From: Toxorhynchites rutilus septentrionalis
Lineage: Eukaryota > Arthropoda > Insecta > Diptera > Culicidae
DNA length: 64,000 nucleotides
Direction of reading: 5' to 3'
Assembly (NCBI RefSeq): GCF_029784135.1
Contig: NC_073746.1
Coordinates: 259,198,994 to 259,262,993 of the forward strand
Position 1 is the stretch's first letter, and the number at the start of each line of letters is the position of its first letter. The translations under genes and the position numbers were made by a program. The notes below the pieces were generated by a model. It was given only the letters and a program-made list of their open reading frames with translations, did no database searches and was not told where the DNA came from. Of this stretch, positions 34,186-43,025 are shown one piece after another.

Positions 34186-36174
34186 TTAGTCTAAGTTCCT
34201 TAATCTACTTTTGAACACGTATTTAGACAGATTAAAATCAAATACAGCACTTACATTATTGAACGATCTAACACAGTTATCAAAAGGATTGTTGTACCCA
34301 TACATTGCTCTATGACGGTAACTACAAATAAATCACGCTCACGAAGTTGACGGAAAGGTGCGTACAAGTTGATATTTTGCAGAAGAGAATGGCAGTCTAT
34401 GTTTCCAATGATGAGGTCTAATATAAAAAGTCTCTGAAGGTTGCTGCGTCTATCGGCTAGAGTTTCAAGATGAATGAGTCTACAGCGACTTCGATAGTCC
34501 GGCAGATTTGTTGGATCATTCCACGGAAGTTGTCGAAGAACATATCGTATGAAGCTGCGTTGAACCCCTTCCATCCGAATACTCTGGATTGCATGATAAG
34601 TCGACCATACGGGAGCAGCACACTCCATGATGCTGCGAACAATCGAACAGTATAGTGCCTTTAGAGCGTATGCATCGGTGAAGCCACTTGCATTGCGTCG
34701 GATAAATCCAAGGTCGGCAAAGGCCTTTGCGGTTGTCGCGCTTACATGTTCGTTGAACCGGAGTTTGCTGTCAACAGTGACCCCTAGATCACGGATAGTT
34801 TCTACACGCTCCAGAACCTCTGAATGGATGGAATTTTTAAAATCTAATAGGGATTGTCGGCGGGAAAACGAAATAAATTTGCACTTTTTGGTGTTAAGCT
34901 CCATCCCGTTCTCAGTACACCACAGAGATAACTCGTCCACATCAGCTTGAAGTGCGCAGCAGTCTAGATGAGATGATATCACTTTGTAGATTTTTAGGTC
35001 GTCGGCGTACATCAGCAAACTCGATTTCAACCGGAAGCAGAGATCATTATTAAACAAAATGAATATCAGCGGTCCAAGAACGCTACCTTGAGGAACTCCT
35101 GACGTGATGGAGAAAACGCGTGAGTGAAATCCGTTCAGTTTGACAAACGCTCTCCGGTCAGATAGATACAAGCGTAGCCATTCGGTGATCCAATCAGGGA
35201 AGCCAAGATATTTAAATTTGGCAATTGCCAAGTCCAGAGGTACCTTGTCGAACGCCTTAGAGAAATCGAAGTATATCGCATAAATCTGGTGTCGTTTTCA
35301 ATTTTCGAACACAGGAAACTCACGTAGGACATCAGGTTGGTAGTAGCAGATCGCTTCTGCACGAAACCATGCTGGAGCTCCGATATCAATGGTCGGGAAG
35401 CGGCATACAGAGCATCGTGAACCAAATGCTCGAACACTTTTAACAGAGAACGTAAAATCGAGACACCTCTGTAATTCTCAATTGCATGATTGTTGCCAGC
35501 TTTAAAAATCGGAGTTATCGAGACCAGCTTCCAGGCATCCGGAAATACACCTTCACTGAGTGACCTGTTGAAAATTATCGTCAGTGGTATCAGCAGTGAA
35601 TCGGCACATTCTCTTAAAAACAGTGGCAGTATATTGTCCGTGCCGGGCCCTTTCGAAACTTCCAACTTACTCAGGGCTACAGATATTTCGTTTTGGCTCA
35701 AAACTGGAAGCGGACAACTCAGATTATACGCAGGGCAGGTTCTTACACTATCAGGGGAGAATGTTGGCGATGCTGTGCCATAAACATTCTCGAAGAATCC
35801 AGCAAAACTGTCTGCTAACTCGTGAGGTGAAGAGATAGGCGAGTTCATAAATGTCATCTCGACAGGAATTCGATTAGGTTGCTTGCGACTACGTATAAAC
35901 GACCAAAAGGATGACGGATTTTGTCTCGCACTCTGCTGCAAATATTCGATGTAGCTACGAAAAGCTACATACTGGTGATTTGTGTACTGTGTTTCTAAAG
36001 ACTGCAAGTTGGTACGGTTTTCGGCAGTTCTAGCTTTAAAATATTTCTTGCGTGCTTTACGAACGATGTTTCGGAGATGTTGTAACTCAGGTGTCCACCA
36101 GGGTTGTCGGAAACAATAATTTCGACATCTTCTACGCGGAACACGTCGCTCCAGAATATTGTACAACTTCTCAT
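34186..36174 (-). pseudogene. CR1-like ORF2, reverse transcriptase part
   Basis: From 36174 downward: FYEKLYNILERRVP, a linker domain (WWTPEL, NPSSFWSFIRSR), then reverse transcriptase blocks VSKGPGTDNI, ISITPIFKAGN-like, NYRGVSIL, and LQHGFVQKRSATTNL. Near 35283 a single-base change of frame separates this from FDFSKAFDKVPLDLA, the first catalytic Asp block, and then GVPQGSVLGPL and YADDLKIY, the active-site block. A second frameshift near 34320 leads to the C-terminus ending at TAA 34186-34188. It copied the element's RNA at the target site. The two frameshifts and the upstream insertion make it inactive, but the active-site residues persist, so decay is recent or moderate. Confidence 0.85.
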
Positions 36175-36352
36175 AAAAAAGACGGGTGGGTAATGTCGGT
36201 GACATAACCGGAGTGACGTAGGACAAAGGGGACAGCTTTTGCTAAATATATATTTTAAATATATTGTTTTATTTTCTTTTCCTACGTGTATTCCTACCTA
36301 TCTACCTGAAAAATGGAATAGTTTACTGTTTACTCTTTATGAACATGTTGGG

Positions 36353-36368
36353 GGTTCTGAAAAGAACC
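36353..36368 (-). terminator. Histone mRNA 3' stem-loop (H4-like, copy C)
   Basis: The reverse strand reads GGTTCTTTTCAGAACC, a perfect 6-bp stem with TTTC loop matching the replication-dependent histone consensus. It lies downstream of the H4-like relic. Confidence 0.8.
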
Positions 36369-36399
36369 TTTGGTGTTGTGTTTTTGCGTTTTTTTATAA

Positions 36400-36640
36400 A
36401 CTTGATTCTTGATTTTTTTTCTAAAGGCTTTGTACTTATCAAATGTTCAACGTCGGGCATCTTTCGGCGTATACACATATCGTACAATCAAAATTATGGC
36501 TGTGATAGGGAATGCACAGGTGGTCATCAGCTCGTTCACTATCATATATTTCACTATTGAGCACATTACCGTACATTAAGCTGTGGTTTCGGAGACGAAT
36601 GAATTGTAAGATTTGTAGTCTCCGCAAACAAAGTAAATAA
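36400..36640 (-). pseudogene. Probable histone H4 relic (copy C)
   Basis: Nucleotide-level resemblance to the 3' half of H4 genes: on the reverse strand a GTGCTCAA stretch (VLK), a GATAGTGAACGAGCTGATG stretch (like IRDAV), ACCACCTGTGC, ACAGCCAT (TAM) and GTGTATACGCCGAAA (like VYALK) occur in the H4 order. It is followed by a perfect histone stem-loop at 36353-36368. No open frame remains. The same relic is at 63720-63960. The call leans on position and stem-loop as much as on similarity; an H3 fragment is the alternative. Confidence 0.4.
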
Positions 36641-36899
36641 AAATGAAAAAGAACTGAGATTTTGGAGACGAACTCTACGATCTGTCGAGAAATAAACGAG
36701 CTATAAGCGTTCTGAAAAACCAACAGTAAATACAGGGACGGATGACCTTCGGATTAAAGTCCTATAAAATAAGAACAGAGCAGCAGGAAATACATAGCTC
36801 ATCGTGTTGCTCCTTATTTATTCCTCTATGCAATGCAGATGTAACGTCAGTCAATTTTCCACATCAGTTATCATCAGTTATCTCTATAATCGCTGTTAG

Positions 36900-37056
36900 G
36901 TATACTGGCACCAATCCGTTCGGCCTAGTTACCCTTGCGGAGCAATCAGTGAATGAGACCAACAGGGAACTGGAGACCTGCACGGTTCGAGTGAGACTTT
37001 GCCTTTCCCTTAACATGTCCTCCTTTGTTACGTCCACACGTCCACGTTGCTGCTTG
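36900..37056 (-). pseudogene. Histone H2A 5' fragment, second copy (copy C)
   Basis: On the reverse strand the sequence corresponds to the H2A N-terminus (KGGxVKGKAK, then NRAGLQ and FP), then GCTCCGCAAGGGTAACTAGG for LRKGN, followed by a deletion, with no ATG (the start is mutated). It lies divergent to the H2B remnant, as H2A and H2B do in many insect histone clusters. It matches the H2A pseudogene at 62800 better than the one at 38265, so two H2A lineages are present. Confidence 0.65.
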
Positions 37057-37084
37057 TTTTCTTTTTATGATGTGATGCGATGCG

Positions 37085-37315
37085 ATGTAAAACGATGCCG
37101 TACAACCACACTGGTTTACGGTTTGAAAGTAAATGAGATATTTTTTTGGGATCCGCGCGTTTTATACTCTAGCGGTACACGCTCACAGGATAGAGACAAA
37201 TCGGCAGACTCAGCCAGAGGGGCGAGTCCAACGAGACGAACGAATGAGCGTTAAAAGGCAGCGATGGCAAAAAAATACATTCATTACGATTTGTTCGCTC
37301 GTTAGATTCACATGC
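37085..37315. promoter_or_regulatory. Shared H2A/H2B divergent promoter remnant
   Basis: This lies between the second H2A fragment (minus) and the H2B 3' remnant (plus). It is the same segment as 6985-7140 (reverse). The H2B coding region that should follow on the plus side is deleted, and the sequence jumps to its 3' stem-loop. Confidence 0.5.
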
Positions 37316-37326
37316 AGGCTAAAAAG

Positions 37327-37342
37327 GGTCCTTTTCAGGATC
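37327..37342 (+). terminator. Histone mRNA 3' stem-loop (H2B remnant, copy C)
   Basis: GGTCCTTTTCAGGATC, equal to the perfect H2B stem-loop of copy A except for one changed stem base. The H2B coding region is missing. Confidence 0.75.
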
Positions 37343-37489
37343 ACAAAATTATCTTCAATCTAAAGAGTTTATTTTTTTTTGTTATCACTCGATATCCCCA
37401 TCTTGTTCGGCTAAACCTTTCTGTTTAGCGATTGCGTTTGCCACTCGCCACAGCTTTCACAGTTGGAAAATTTCTTCCCATCCAGCTTG

Positions 37490-37607
37490 GGACATATTGG
37501 GTCATAATATGGACCCCGAACTCTATGTTTACAAAAATGTCCAACTAAATATGTCGCATCACAGGTCCGTCCAATTAGCTAAATGTCGAGATAAGTGTAA
37601 ATTACTG
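37490..37607 (-). mobile_element. Deleted TA MITE (copy C)
   Basis: It retains the CAGTAATTTACACTTATCTC end (37607 downward) and the first half of the MITE. The second half is missing with the same junction as in copy D (56115-56225). Confidence 0.65.
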
Positions 37608-37801
37608 TACTTTCAATCTAGAAGCGATTTAAGAATTGGTGAAAATCAATAACCTCAGAACAACTGCCAAATTCACATACTCATCAGATCCTGGCAAACA
37701 AATTATGAAAAAATCAATTTGTGTTTTATTATTATTTTGGATATTATTTTAGAAAGCATGTATTTTTTGTATTTCGTAAACTCTTTTTTGAAAGGTTTAA
37801 T

Positions 37802-37817
37802 GGCCCTGATAAGCGTC
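37802..37817 (-). terminator. Histone mRNA 3' stem-loop (H2A, copy C)
   Basis: The reverse strand reads GACGCTTATCAGGGCC. It carries the G:G stem mismatch shared by all H2A copies, plus one extra change. Confidence 0.65.
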
Positions 37818-38265
37818 TTGTTTTATGGAATGGTTCCAATTTAGAAAACTTTGTACTCGTGGTTTTGGCAAAAAAACCATTTCGAACGCCCTCGATGCCG
37901 CCTTGTTCTGGATTTGCCACCAAAGCAGATTGTATAAAGAACAAACTTTTTTCTTCTGCTACCAGCTGCCGTTTTGCGATTGCGTTTGCCACTCGCCACT
38001 CGCTGCAACTGCCTGTTGTTGTCTTGATGTTCACCAAACCGAATGTGTTCTGTTCCGAATGCGGGTTTTCTTATCGTCGCGAGCAGCTTTGCCAGCTAAC
38101 TCGATCACTTCGGCGGCCGAAACTATATAACGCCGGCTATGTGGACTGGTGCACTGGTACTAACGCGCTCGGCCTAGCTACCCTTGCGGGGAACTCCAGA
38201 TCAACACGGTTCGAGCGGGATTTTGCCTTTCCCTTTACTTTTCCTTCTTTGCCATGTCCAGACAT
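37818..38265 (-). pseudogene. Histone H2A pseudogene (copy C)
   Basis: The ATG at 38265 (reverse) opens MSGHGKEGKVKGKAKSRSNR, the H2A tail, then VDLEFP. A small deletion shifts the frame, so the LRKG and AERV region is read out of frame. AEVIEL and ARDDKKTRI follow in another frame, and the 3' part is degraded. The leader CACAAGCAGCC-type sequence and ATTGG box upstream (about 38520) resemble those of copies A and D. It cannot encode a complete histone. The N-terminal tail, with its modifiable lysines, is the best-preserved part. Confidence 0.8.
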
Positions 38266-38786
38266 GGCTGCTTGGGTTGGTTTGTTGATGTGTTGTGATG
38301 CGAACCGATGTGGTGTACGGTTTGAATGAGAATGATCGTTACGGCAGCGGAGCGGGGATTTTTAAGCCGACTGGCTGGCTCGAGAATTACGCATGTGTGA
38401 GACTGCGACCAATGTTTCGTTCATTTTTTTTCTTTTTCCTTTCCAATCGTACTTCATTCTATTTCGCTGCTGCTCTGGTTGCCCGTTTTGGTCGGTACGA
38501 TTTGAGGAGCACAAAATGGACCAATCAAAAATGGGCACATAGTGCATTTGGACAATACTTGATATTTCACAATTATTCAATTATTTATCTCAAGAAAAAT
38601 GAAATGTTATTCGTTATGATAGATACGTAGATATATTTCCTATCAATTGATGCAAAAACCTTTGCGATCTATTGAGAAATGCTCGAGTTATAAGCGTTCC
38701 AAATCTTGCATTTTTTCCTACTTGTTCAGTGCCTAGATTTCCATTTCACCCCCTATATCTTCCGGTTAGACGTAGTCCTACGTCAA

Positions 38787-39680
38787 TATACGTACCGTCT
38801 CATTCGTGTCCTTTCCGCGGAATATCTCAGCCCAATCGATATCCATGATCGCGTTATTCAACTCATAAAAATTGCATCGTCGAAAATCAAAACTATCGAC
38901 ACTATTTGACTCACTGTCGAACTGCAGATACGAATCGTTCACGTCAATTCGAAGAACGAACGGATTATGATGGCGGTCGATTTTGAGAAGAGCAGCTGGA
39001 GGTTCAATTATCTCGGCATCATTTGGTATATTCACGAAAGCCAAATCAAGCGTACGACTATTTGAGTTGAGCAGACTGTTGACTTGATGTAACCCTGAAG
39101 CAACCAGAGCGATTTCCTGTTCAGTAGATGCGTTGGACGGAAGCAAACTATTAACGTCCTCGCCGTATGACCATGACAACTGAGGCAGATTATAATCTCC
39201 AACTATTACGAATTTATCGGACTCCAAAGCGCGTTCACGGATCTGCTGTACTGCTGCAGAGTGCGTAGAATACAACGTCGGTGGTGAGTTCGGTCGGAGG
39301 TAAATTCCACACACAAAGATTGCCGAGTTACATAACTTGATGCGCATAGCTATTTGTTCGATATTCTCGCAGTCAACCAACTCAGCTGAATGGCATTCGA
39401 GACTGACATTAACGGCGATCAAAACACCTCCTCCACGTTGAAGATTGCTGGAAGCAGCACTGCGGTCACAGCGGAATACTGAGTAATTAGCAGCAAATTC
39501 GGAACTAGTGATATCAGAGCGAAGCCACGTCTCAGTTAGTACTACAACGTCGTATTCGCAGGTGGAGAGTTTCAAAAAGAGCTCGTGAGTTTTGGTACGT
39601 ATGCCCCTCACATTTTGGTAGTACACTGTCAAAAATTGCGGGTCGGTTTTGCGCGGTCTTATGTGATGACTGGCCAACAT
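38787..39680 (-). pseudogene. CR1-like ORF2, endonuclease part
   Basis: From 39680: an apurinic/apyrimidinic-type endonuclease with VYYQNVRGIRTK (N-terminal Asn), LTETWL (catalytic Glu), GGGVLIAV, VGDYNLP (catalytic Asp and Asn), LDLAFVN and KIDRHHNPF (SDHxP-type block). It nicks target DNA for target-primed reverse transcription. The frame is open to the point at 38787 where the T-run element interrupts it; the reverse transcriptase continues at 36174. ORF1 ends about 115 bp upstream. Confidence 0.85.
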
Positions 39681-39796
39681 ATGAGTAGCTTTACCTGATG
39701 TTATTAAATGTGATCCGAAGAGGGAGTCGTTTCTGCGTTGCTCGCAATGTTCGAGATGTCGGGTTCTGTCACTGGACCGGCAGGGATGGCAGGCTT

Positions 39797-40552
39797 CTAA
39801 AAAACCCTTGTTGGTACGTCCCTACTTTCGAACTCTCTAAACGATACTTGACTAGGCCAGGTGGAATCCAGCATTGCTTTTTGATTCAGCTGCATAGGCA
39901 TCCCCACTTTGAATGATACGTAATTCAAATACCGCACATCCTTGCCTCTTGGAACTAGCCTCACTACTTTCAAATTACTGGATCCAAGTCTTTGTCGTAC
40001 TAGTTCGGTTACGCAGTCATCAGGAGTTTCAGCGGATATGTTCGACAGATACAGCCAAAACATGTTGGCCTCTCTTGTAGAACTGATGCACAGACTGCCC
40101 TGAACAATCTGTACCACGACGTAGTTGCGATGATCGTTTGGGAGACGGCTCATGTTTTCCTTCGTTCTCAAGTTTTCTATTAGAGGATCCAAAAAAGGAG
40201 ATGTTTGGAATAGGAAGTGGTGTTTTCGGTACCGCTTGGATGAGTTCTTTGAATTTGTGCGGATTTCCTGCCTTATTTCATCCAAAACAGGGCAACGAAT
40301 CTCATTTTTCAGTTCCTCAAAATTCTGATTCATTGCGGCATTTGTTGACACCATGGCGTTCTTGAAACGTGCATTAACCATCATTTTACTGCAGGCATTG
40401 CACATCCAGAACAAATTCATGATACCAGATACTTTGGCGCATGTGGTGCTATCCATTTTCGAACACTTCAAACAAAATTGAGCCGAGCAGAAACCGCCAC
40501 ATTTAACAAAATCCCACTCGATGAAGCTCGATCGCGCAACTCTCGCAAACAC
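39797..40552 (-). CDS. CR1-like ORF1 (PHD-like zinc finger protein)
   Basis: 251 codons. Residues about 18-58 hold a Cys-rich finger (VKCGGFCSAQFCLKC then FWMCNACSKM), the PHD-like type found in ORF1 of CR1-clade elements. The C-terminus has LVPRGKD and TWPSQVSFREFE, also typical. ORF1 proteins bind element RNA and assist reverse transcription. The frame is open end to end, but the partner ORF2 is destroyed, so it is a retroelement remnant. The start at 40552 is the first ATG before the finger; a longer frame upstream is not seen. Confidence 0.7.
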   Translation of the reverse strand: MFARVARSSFIEWDFVKCGGFCSAQFCLKCSKMDSTTCAKVSGIMNLFWMCNACSKMMVNARFKNAMVSTNAAMNQNFEELKNEIRCPVLDEIRQEIRTNSKNSSKRYRKHHFLFQTSPFLDPLIENLRTKENMSRLPNDHRNYVVVQIVQGSLCISSTREANMFWLYLSNISAETPDDCVTELVRQRLGSSNLKVVRLVPRGKDVRYLNYVSFKVGMPMQLNQKAMLDSTWPSQVSFREFESRDVPTRVF

Positions 40553-40560
40553 CCAGCATG

Positions 40561-41429
40561 ATGAAATTATATTACAGTGTAGATGCTATGAGAAATGCTC
40601 TTACTGATACACAGATGGCGCCACTAGCTGTATTGATGACGGGAAGGTGACAATTTGCCGGTTTAAGTGTAGCGCACTAACACTAAGCGATGATCACAAA
40701 CGTCTCACACTAACCGTTGTTTACAAACAATGTCGGTTGGATCGGGAGCTCAGACGGAAAGGCCTCGATGAAGCAAAACTAGTCGTATGGATGACTTTTC
40801 AGGTTGATCGAATTCGCGGAAATGGAAAAAGCAGCAGGCAAACGGTACGTCTATTCCAAGTTCAGGCTTAGTCCATAGGTGGGAACAGCAAATCCGTTGG
40901 ACTGACCGACTCCAATTGACGAATTTACGCAAAGCTGAATCAGCTCATGCGACATCTACATTAGAGCTCAGAACCACAAAAGTGAGGGTGTTAGTTTATA
41001 TTACGCACTGAAAAGCAAGATTCGGTTGTGATTATTCATTTTATTTCAATTTAGATTCATTTCAGCCATTGAATGTCGTTAGTATATGGTAAGAAAGTTG
41101 GAGTTTTGTATATTTACGATGGTTTCAACACGCGATTTGACCAAAGTCATGGATAATCTTCGAAAATTTTAAGTTTGATAATGCATATCGGTTAATGATA
41201 CTATGGATAATTGTGATGAAATCGATATCATATCAAATTGGCTGATATCATTGATTATGTAGGGGCCAATACGAGAAGGATTTGCAGTATTTTTAGCGCA
41301 AAACACCCTATTCATCGTTTACTTATTTGGAAAAAATTAAAGTTACAATACTTATAACAAGCCATTCCTCGTAATATACATAGCACATTGTAAAACGATG
41401 ATTTTCTAACCTTTTCAGCGTGGAAAGAA
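40561..41429. other. Spacer, possible CR1 5' region
   Basis: 40561-40970 may contain the 5' untranslated region of the retrotransposon. The rest is AT-rich with no recognisable feature. Confidence 0.3.
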
Positions 41430-41565
41430 AACATGAAACCGAGACATTTGAAGATAAATTCAGTTTTTCTAGAAAATTTGAACGAATTTCATACCAAAAA
41501 AACAAAACATCCTCATTTTACTCGCTGCGCCATCTGGTTGTAAATCCAACGTAAATTCGTCAATT
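41430..41565 (+). repeat. Direct repeat, left copy (~135 bp)
   Basis: It shares with 41966-42100 the blocks TTTCATACCAAAAAAACAAA, ACATCCTCATTTTACTCGCT and GCGCCATCTGGTTGTAAATC in the same order. The spacing between copies is about 400 bp. Confidence 0.85.
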
Positions 41566-41965
41566 AGCGATCTAACGTACAAATCTACACCTAGGCGGCG
41601 CTGCGGTGAAAGTGATGATGGTTTTAAATTTTGCCATGTGAGCTTATGGAAGGATTGTAGTTCTTTCCATAAATTACAATGTTATAATCATTAAAGATTA
41701 TTTGATTGCGATGAGTTTATAAGAAATTTAATTCTGCGCAATTTTATATATAACATGTTATTTATTTACCTCTTTCAGTAGTGAAAACTATAAAAATGTT
41801 GACAATGGTTGAATTAAAGAACGAAATTCGAGAGCACAATCAAACACAATTAGAAAAATGCACGATTCCTGCATGTGAGAACTACCTTGGAAAGCCCGGA
41901 AGTAAAATATACGTGATTTGTTTTTGAGTTTTAGGTTACATTAGCATCATTTTCTTAGTTCAAAA
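41566..41965. other. Sequence between the direct repeats
   Basis: No coding frame or terminus recognised. It might be the internal part of a small element bounded by direct repeats. Confidence 0.3.
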
Positions 41966-42100
41966 ACAATACATGAAACCGGAAAATTTGAAGATAACTT
42001 CTGATTTTTCTAAAAAATTTGAACGAGTTTCATACCAAAAAAAACAAAACATCCTCATTTTACTCGCTGCGCCATCTGGTTGTAAATCCAACGTAAATTT
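41966..42100 (+). repeat. Direct repeat, right copy (~135 bp)
   Basis: See the left copy at 41430-41565. Few differences, so the duplication is not ancient. Confidence 0.85.
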
Positions 42101-42894
42101 GTCAATACTGTAGTGGTGTTATATGTGCAGCTGCTTGCAGGTATTTTCGGATCCCAGAATGAGAAGATGAGCAACAGCGGGATGAATGTATTATCGGATT
42201 GATACAAGTGAAATTAGAAAGACGGTGTATACAGGTGCTGACCAAAGGCGGTGAATTGATGAATGGTGGATAAGTTGATGTTTATATTTCTGTTGGTGGT
42301 GCGGGGTAGAGATTGCAAAAACAGTGCAGGTGGAGAGCGGCGAGGTGGGAGGCTTTTGATATGAAGCAATGGCGACGGGCAGCTTATTTCGTCCACACTC
42401 TAGCCAGCTCGGAAAAATATACTTTTCGCTTATCCTACCTGACTGGAATATCGCGAATTCTCTTTGGGCGGTTTATTCGAGTTGTTGGGGATAGGCGGAT
42501 GCGGCGTTGATGAAAAACGTACTATTTTCATTTGTATTAATAAAAACCGTTTGCCATCTTGAACAAAAAATAAGCTGGCATTATTTTTCGAAAAACGGGG
42601 ATTGTAGCGGTATGTGGACGCAGGGGATGGGCATATTTATTAAAGTGATTACTTAACCCCCACTTCGCCTACATTTGTTCTATTAACTCTGTGCTTATTA
42701 ATCAGGCAAAAACGAGCAACTAATGCATTAGCCTATTACAATATTTATATTCCGCTGTGAGCCAGACGCTGGAGACGTGGAGAGAGGAAATATCCATATA
42801 AAGAATAGAGAATATATTCATCTTATTTGGTATACATAAATGTCGATTTCCATGCCGTCTGATGGAGAGTGCTTCTGTATTTTTGCATCATACA
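42101..42894. other. Spacer, no gene recognised
   Basis: Mixed composition with short frames only. Confidence 0.3.
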
Positions 42895-43025
42895 CACACA
42901 TTGTTGTTGCTTTTGTATGTTGCCAAAGATAGATTGGAGTGGATAAGAAATATAGAGTAGTGAGCTTGGTAAGACAAAATATAATCGACTGTGGCCGAAT
43001 GTGTCTCAACTGCAACCGTTGCACC
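42895..43025 (+). repeat. Diverged repeat shared with 62283-62420
   Basis: The blocks GTTGCCAAAGATAGATTG, AAATATAATCGACTGTGGCC and CTCAACTGCAACCG match TGCCAAAGATATATTGATG, ATATAATCGACTGTAGCC and GTCAATTGCGG at 62283-62420 in order. Confidence 0.55.

Larger units (their letters stand above)
36181..38784 (-). mobile_element. T-run family element, histone cargo, copy C (both ends present)
   Basis: 2,604 bp. On the reverse strand the left end is GACGTAGGACTACGTC (38784-38769) and the right end is the hairpin-type terminus (about 36222-36181: GTCCTACGTCAC, an imperfect stem GGTTATGTC/GACATTACC, then CCCACCCGTC) followed by T6. Inside, in the same orientation: H2A promoter with ATTGG box, H2A pseudogene, H2A stem-loop, deleted MITE, convergent H2B remnant, shared H2B/H2A promoter, a second H2A fragment, and an H4-like relic with stem-loop. 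The insertion separates endonuclease from reverse transcriptase of the CR1-like ORF2, between codons for TVRI and FYEK. This proves movement as one unit. Confidence 0.8.
34131..40560 (-). mobile_element. CR1-clade-like non-LTR retrotransposon, interrupted
   Basis: On the minus strand this holds ORF1 (40552-39797), the ORF2 endonuclease part (39680-38787) and the ORF2 reverse transcriptase part (36174-34186). A 3' region ends in an AAATAAATAAAAATAAATG-like tail near 34131-34150. ORF2 is split by a 2.6-kb T-run family element (36181-38784). Frameshifts occur in the reverse transcriptase. The PHD-like ORF1, apurinic endonuclease and tail of short repeats fit the CR1 clade, common in mosquitoes. 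Clade assignment is from layout and motif memory. Confidence 0.8.

Noticed and set aside
34470..34950. Plus-strand frames opposite the reverse transcriptase
   Set aside because: They are shadows of the minus-strand RT coding sequence, which has clear motifs.
36742..37254. 170-codon plus-strand frame
   Set aside because: It lies antisense to the second H2A fragment and across the histone promoter remnant; no independent support.
37721..38329. 202-codon plus-strand frame
   Set aside because: Antisense to the H2A pseudogene of copy C; open by chance in this orientation.
41430..42100. LTR retrotransposon
   Set aside because: The direct repeats lack TG..CA ends, a primer-binding site and any gag-pol sequence between them.
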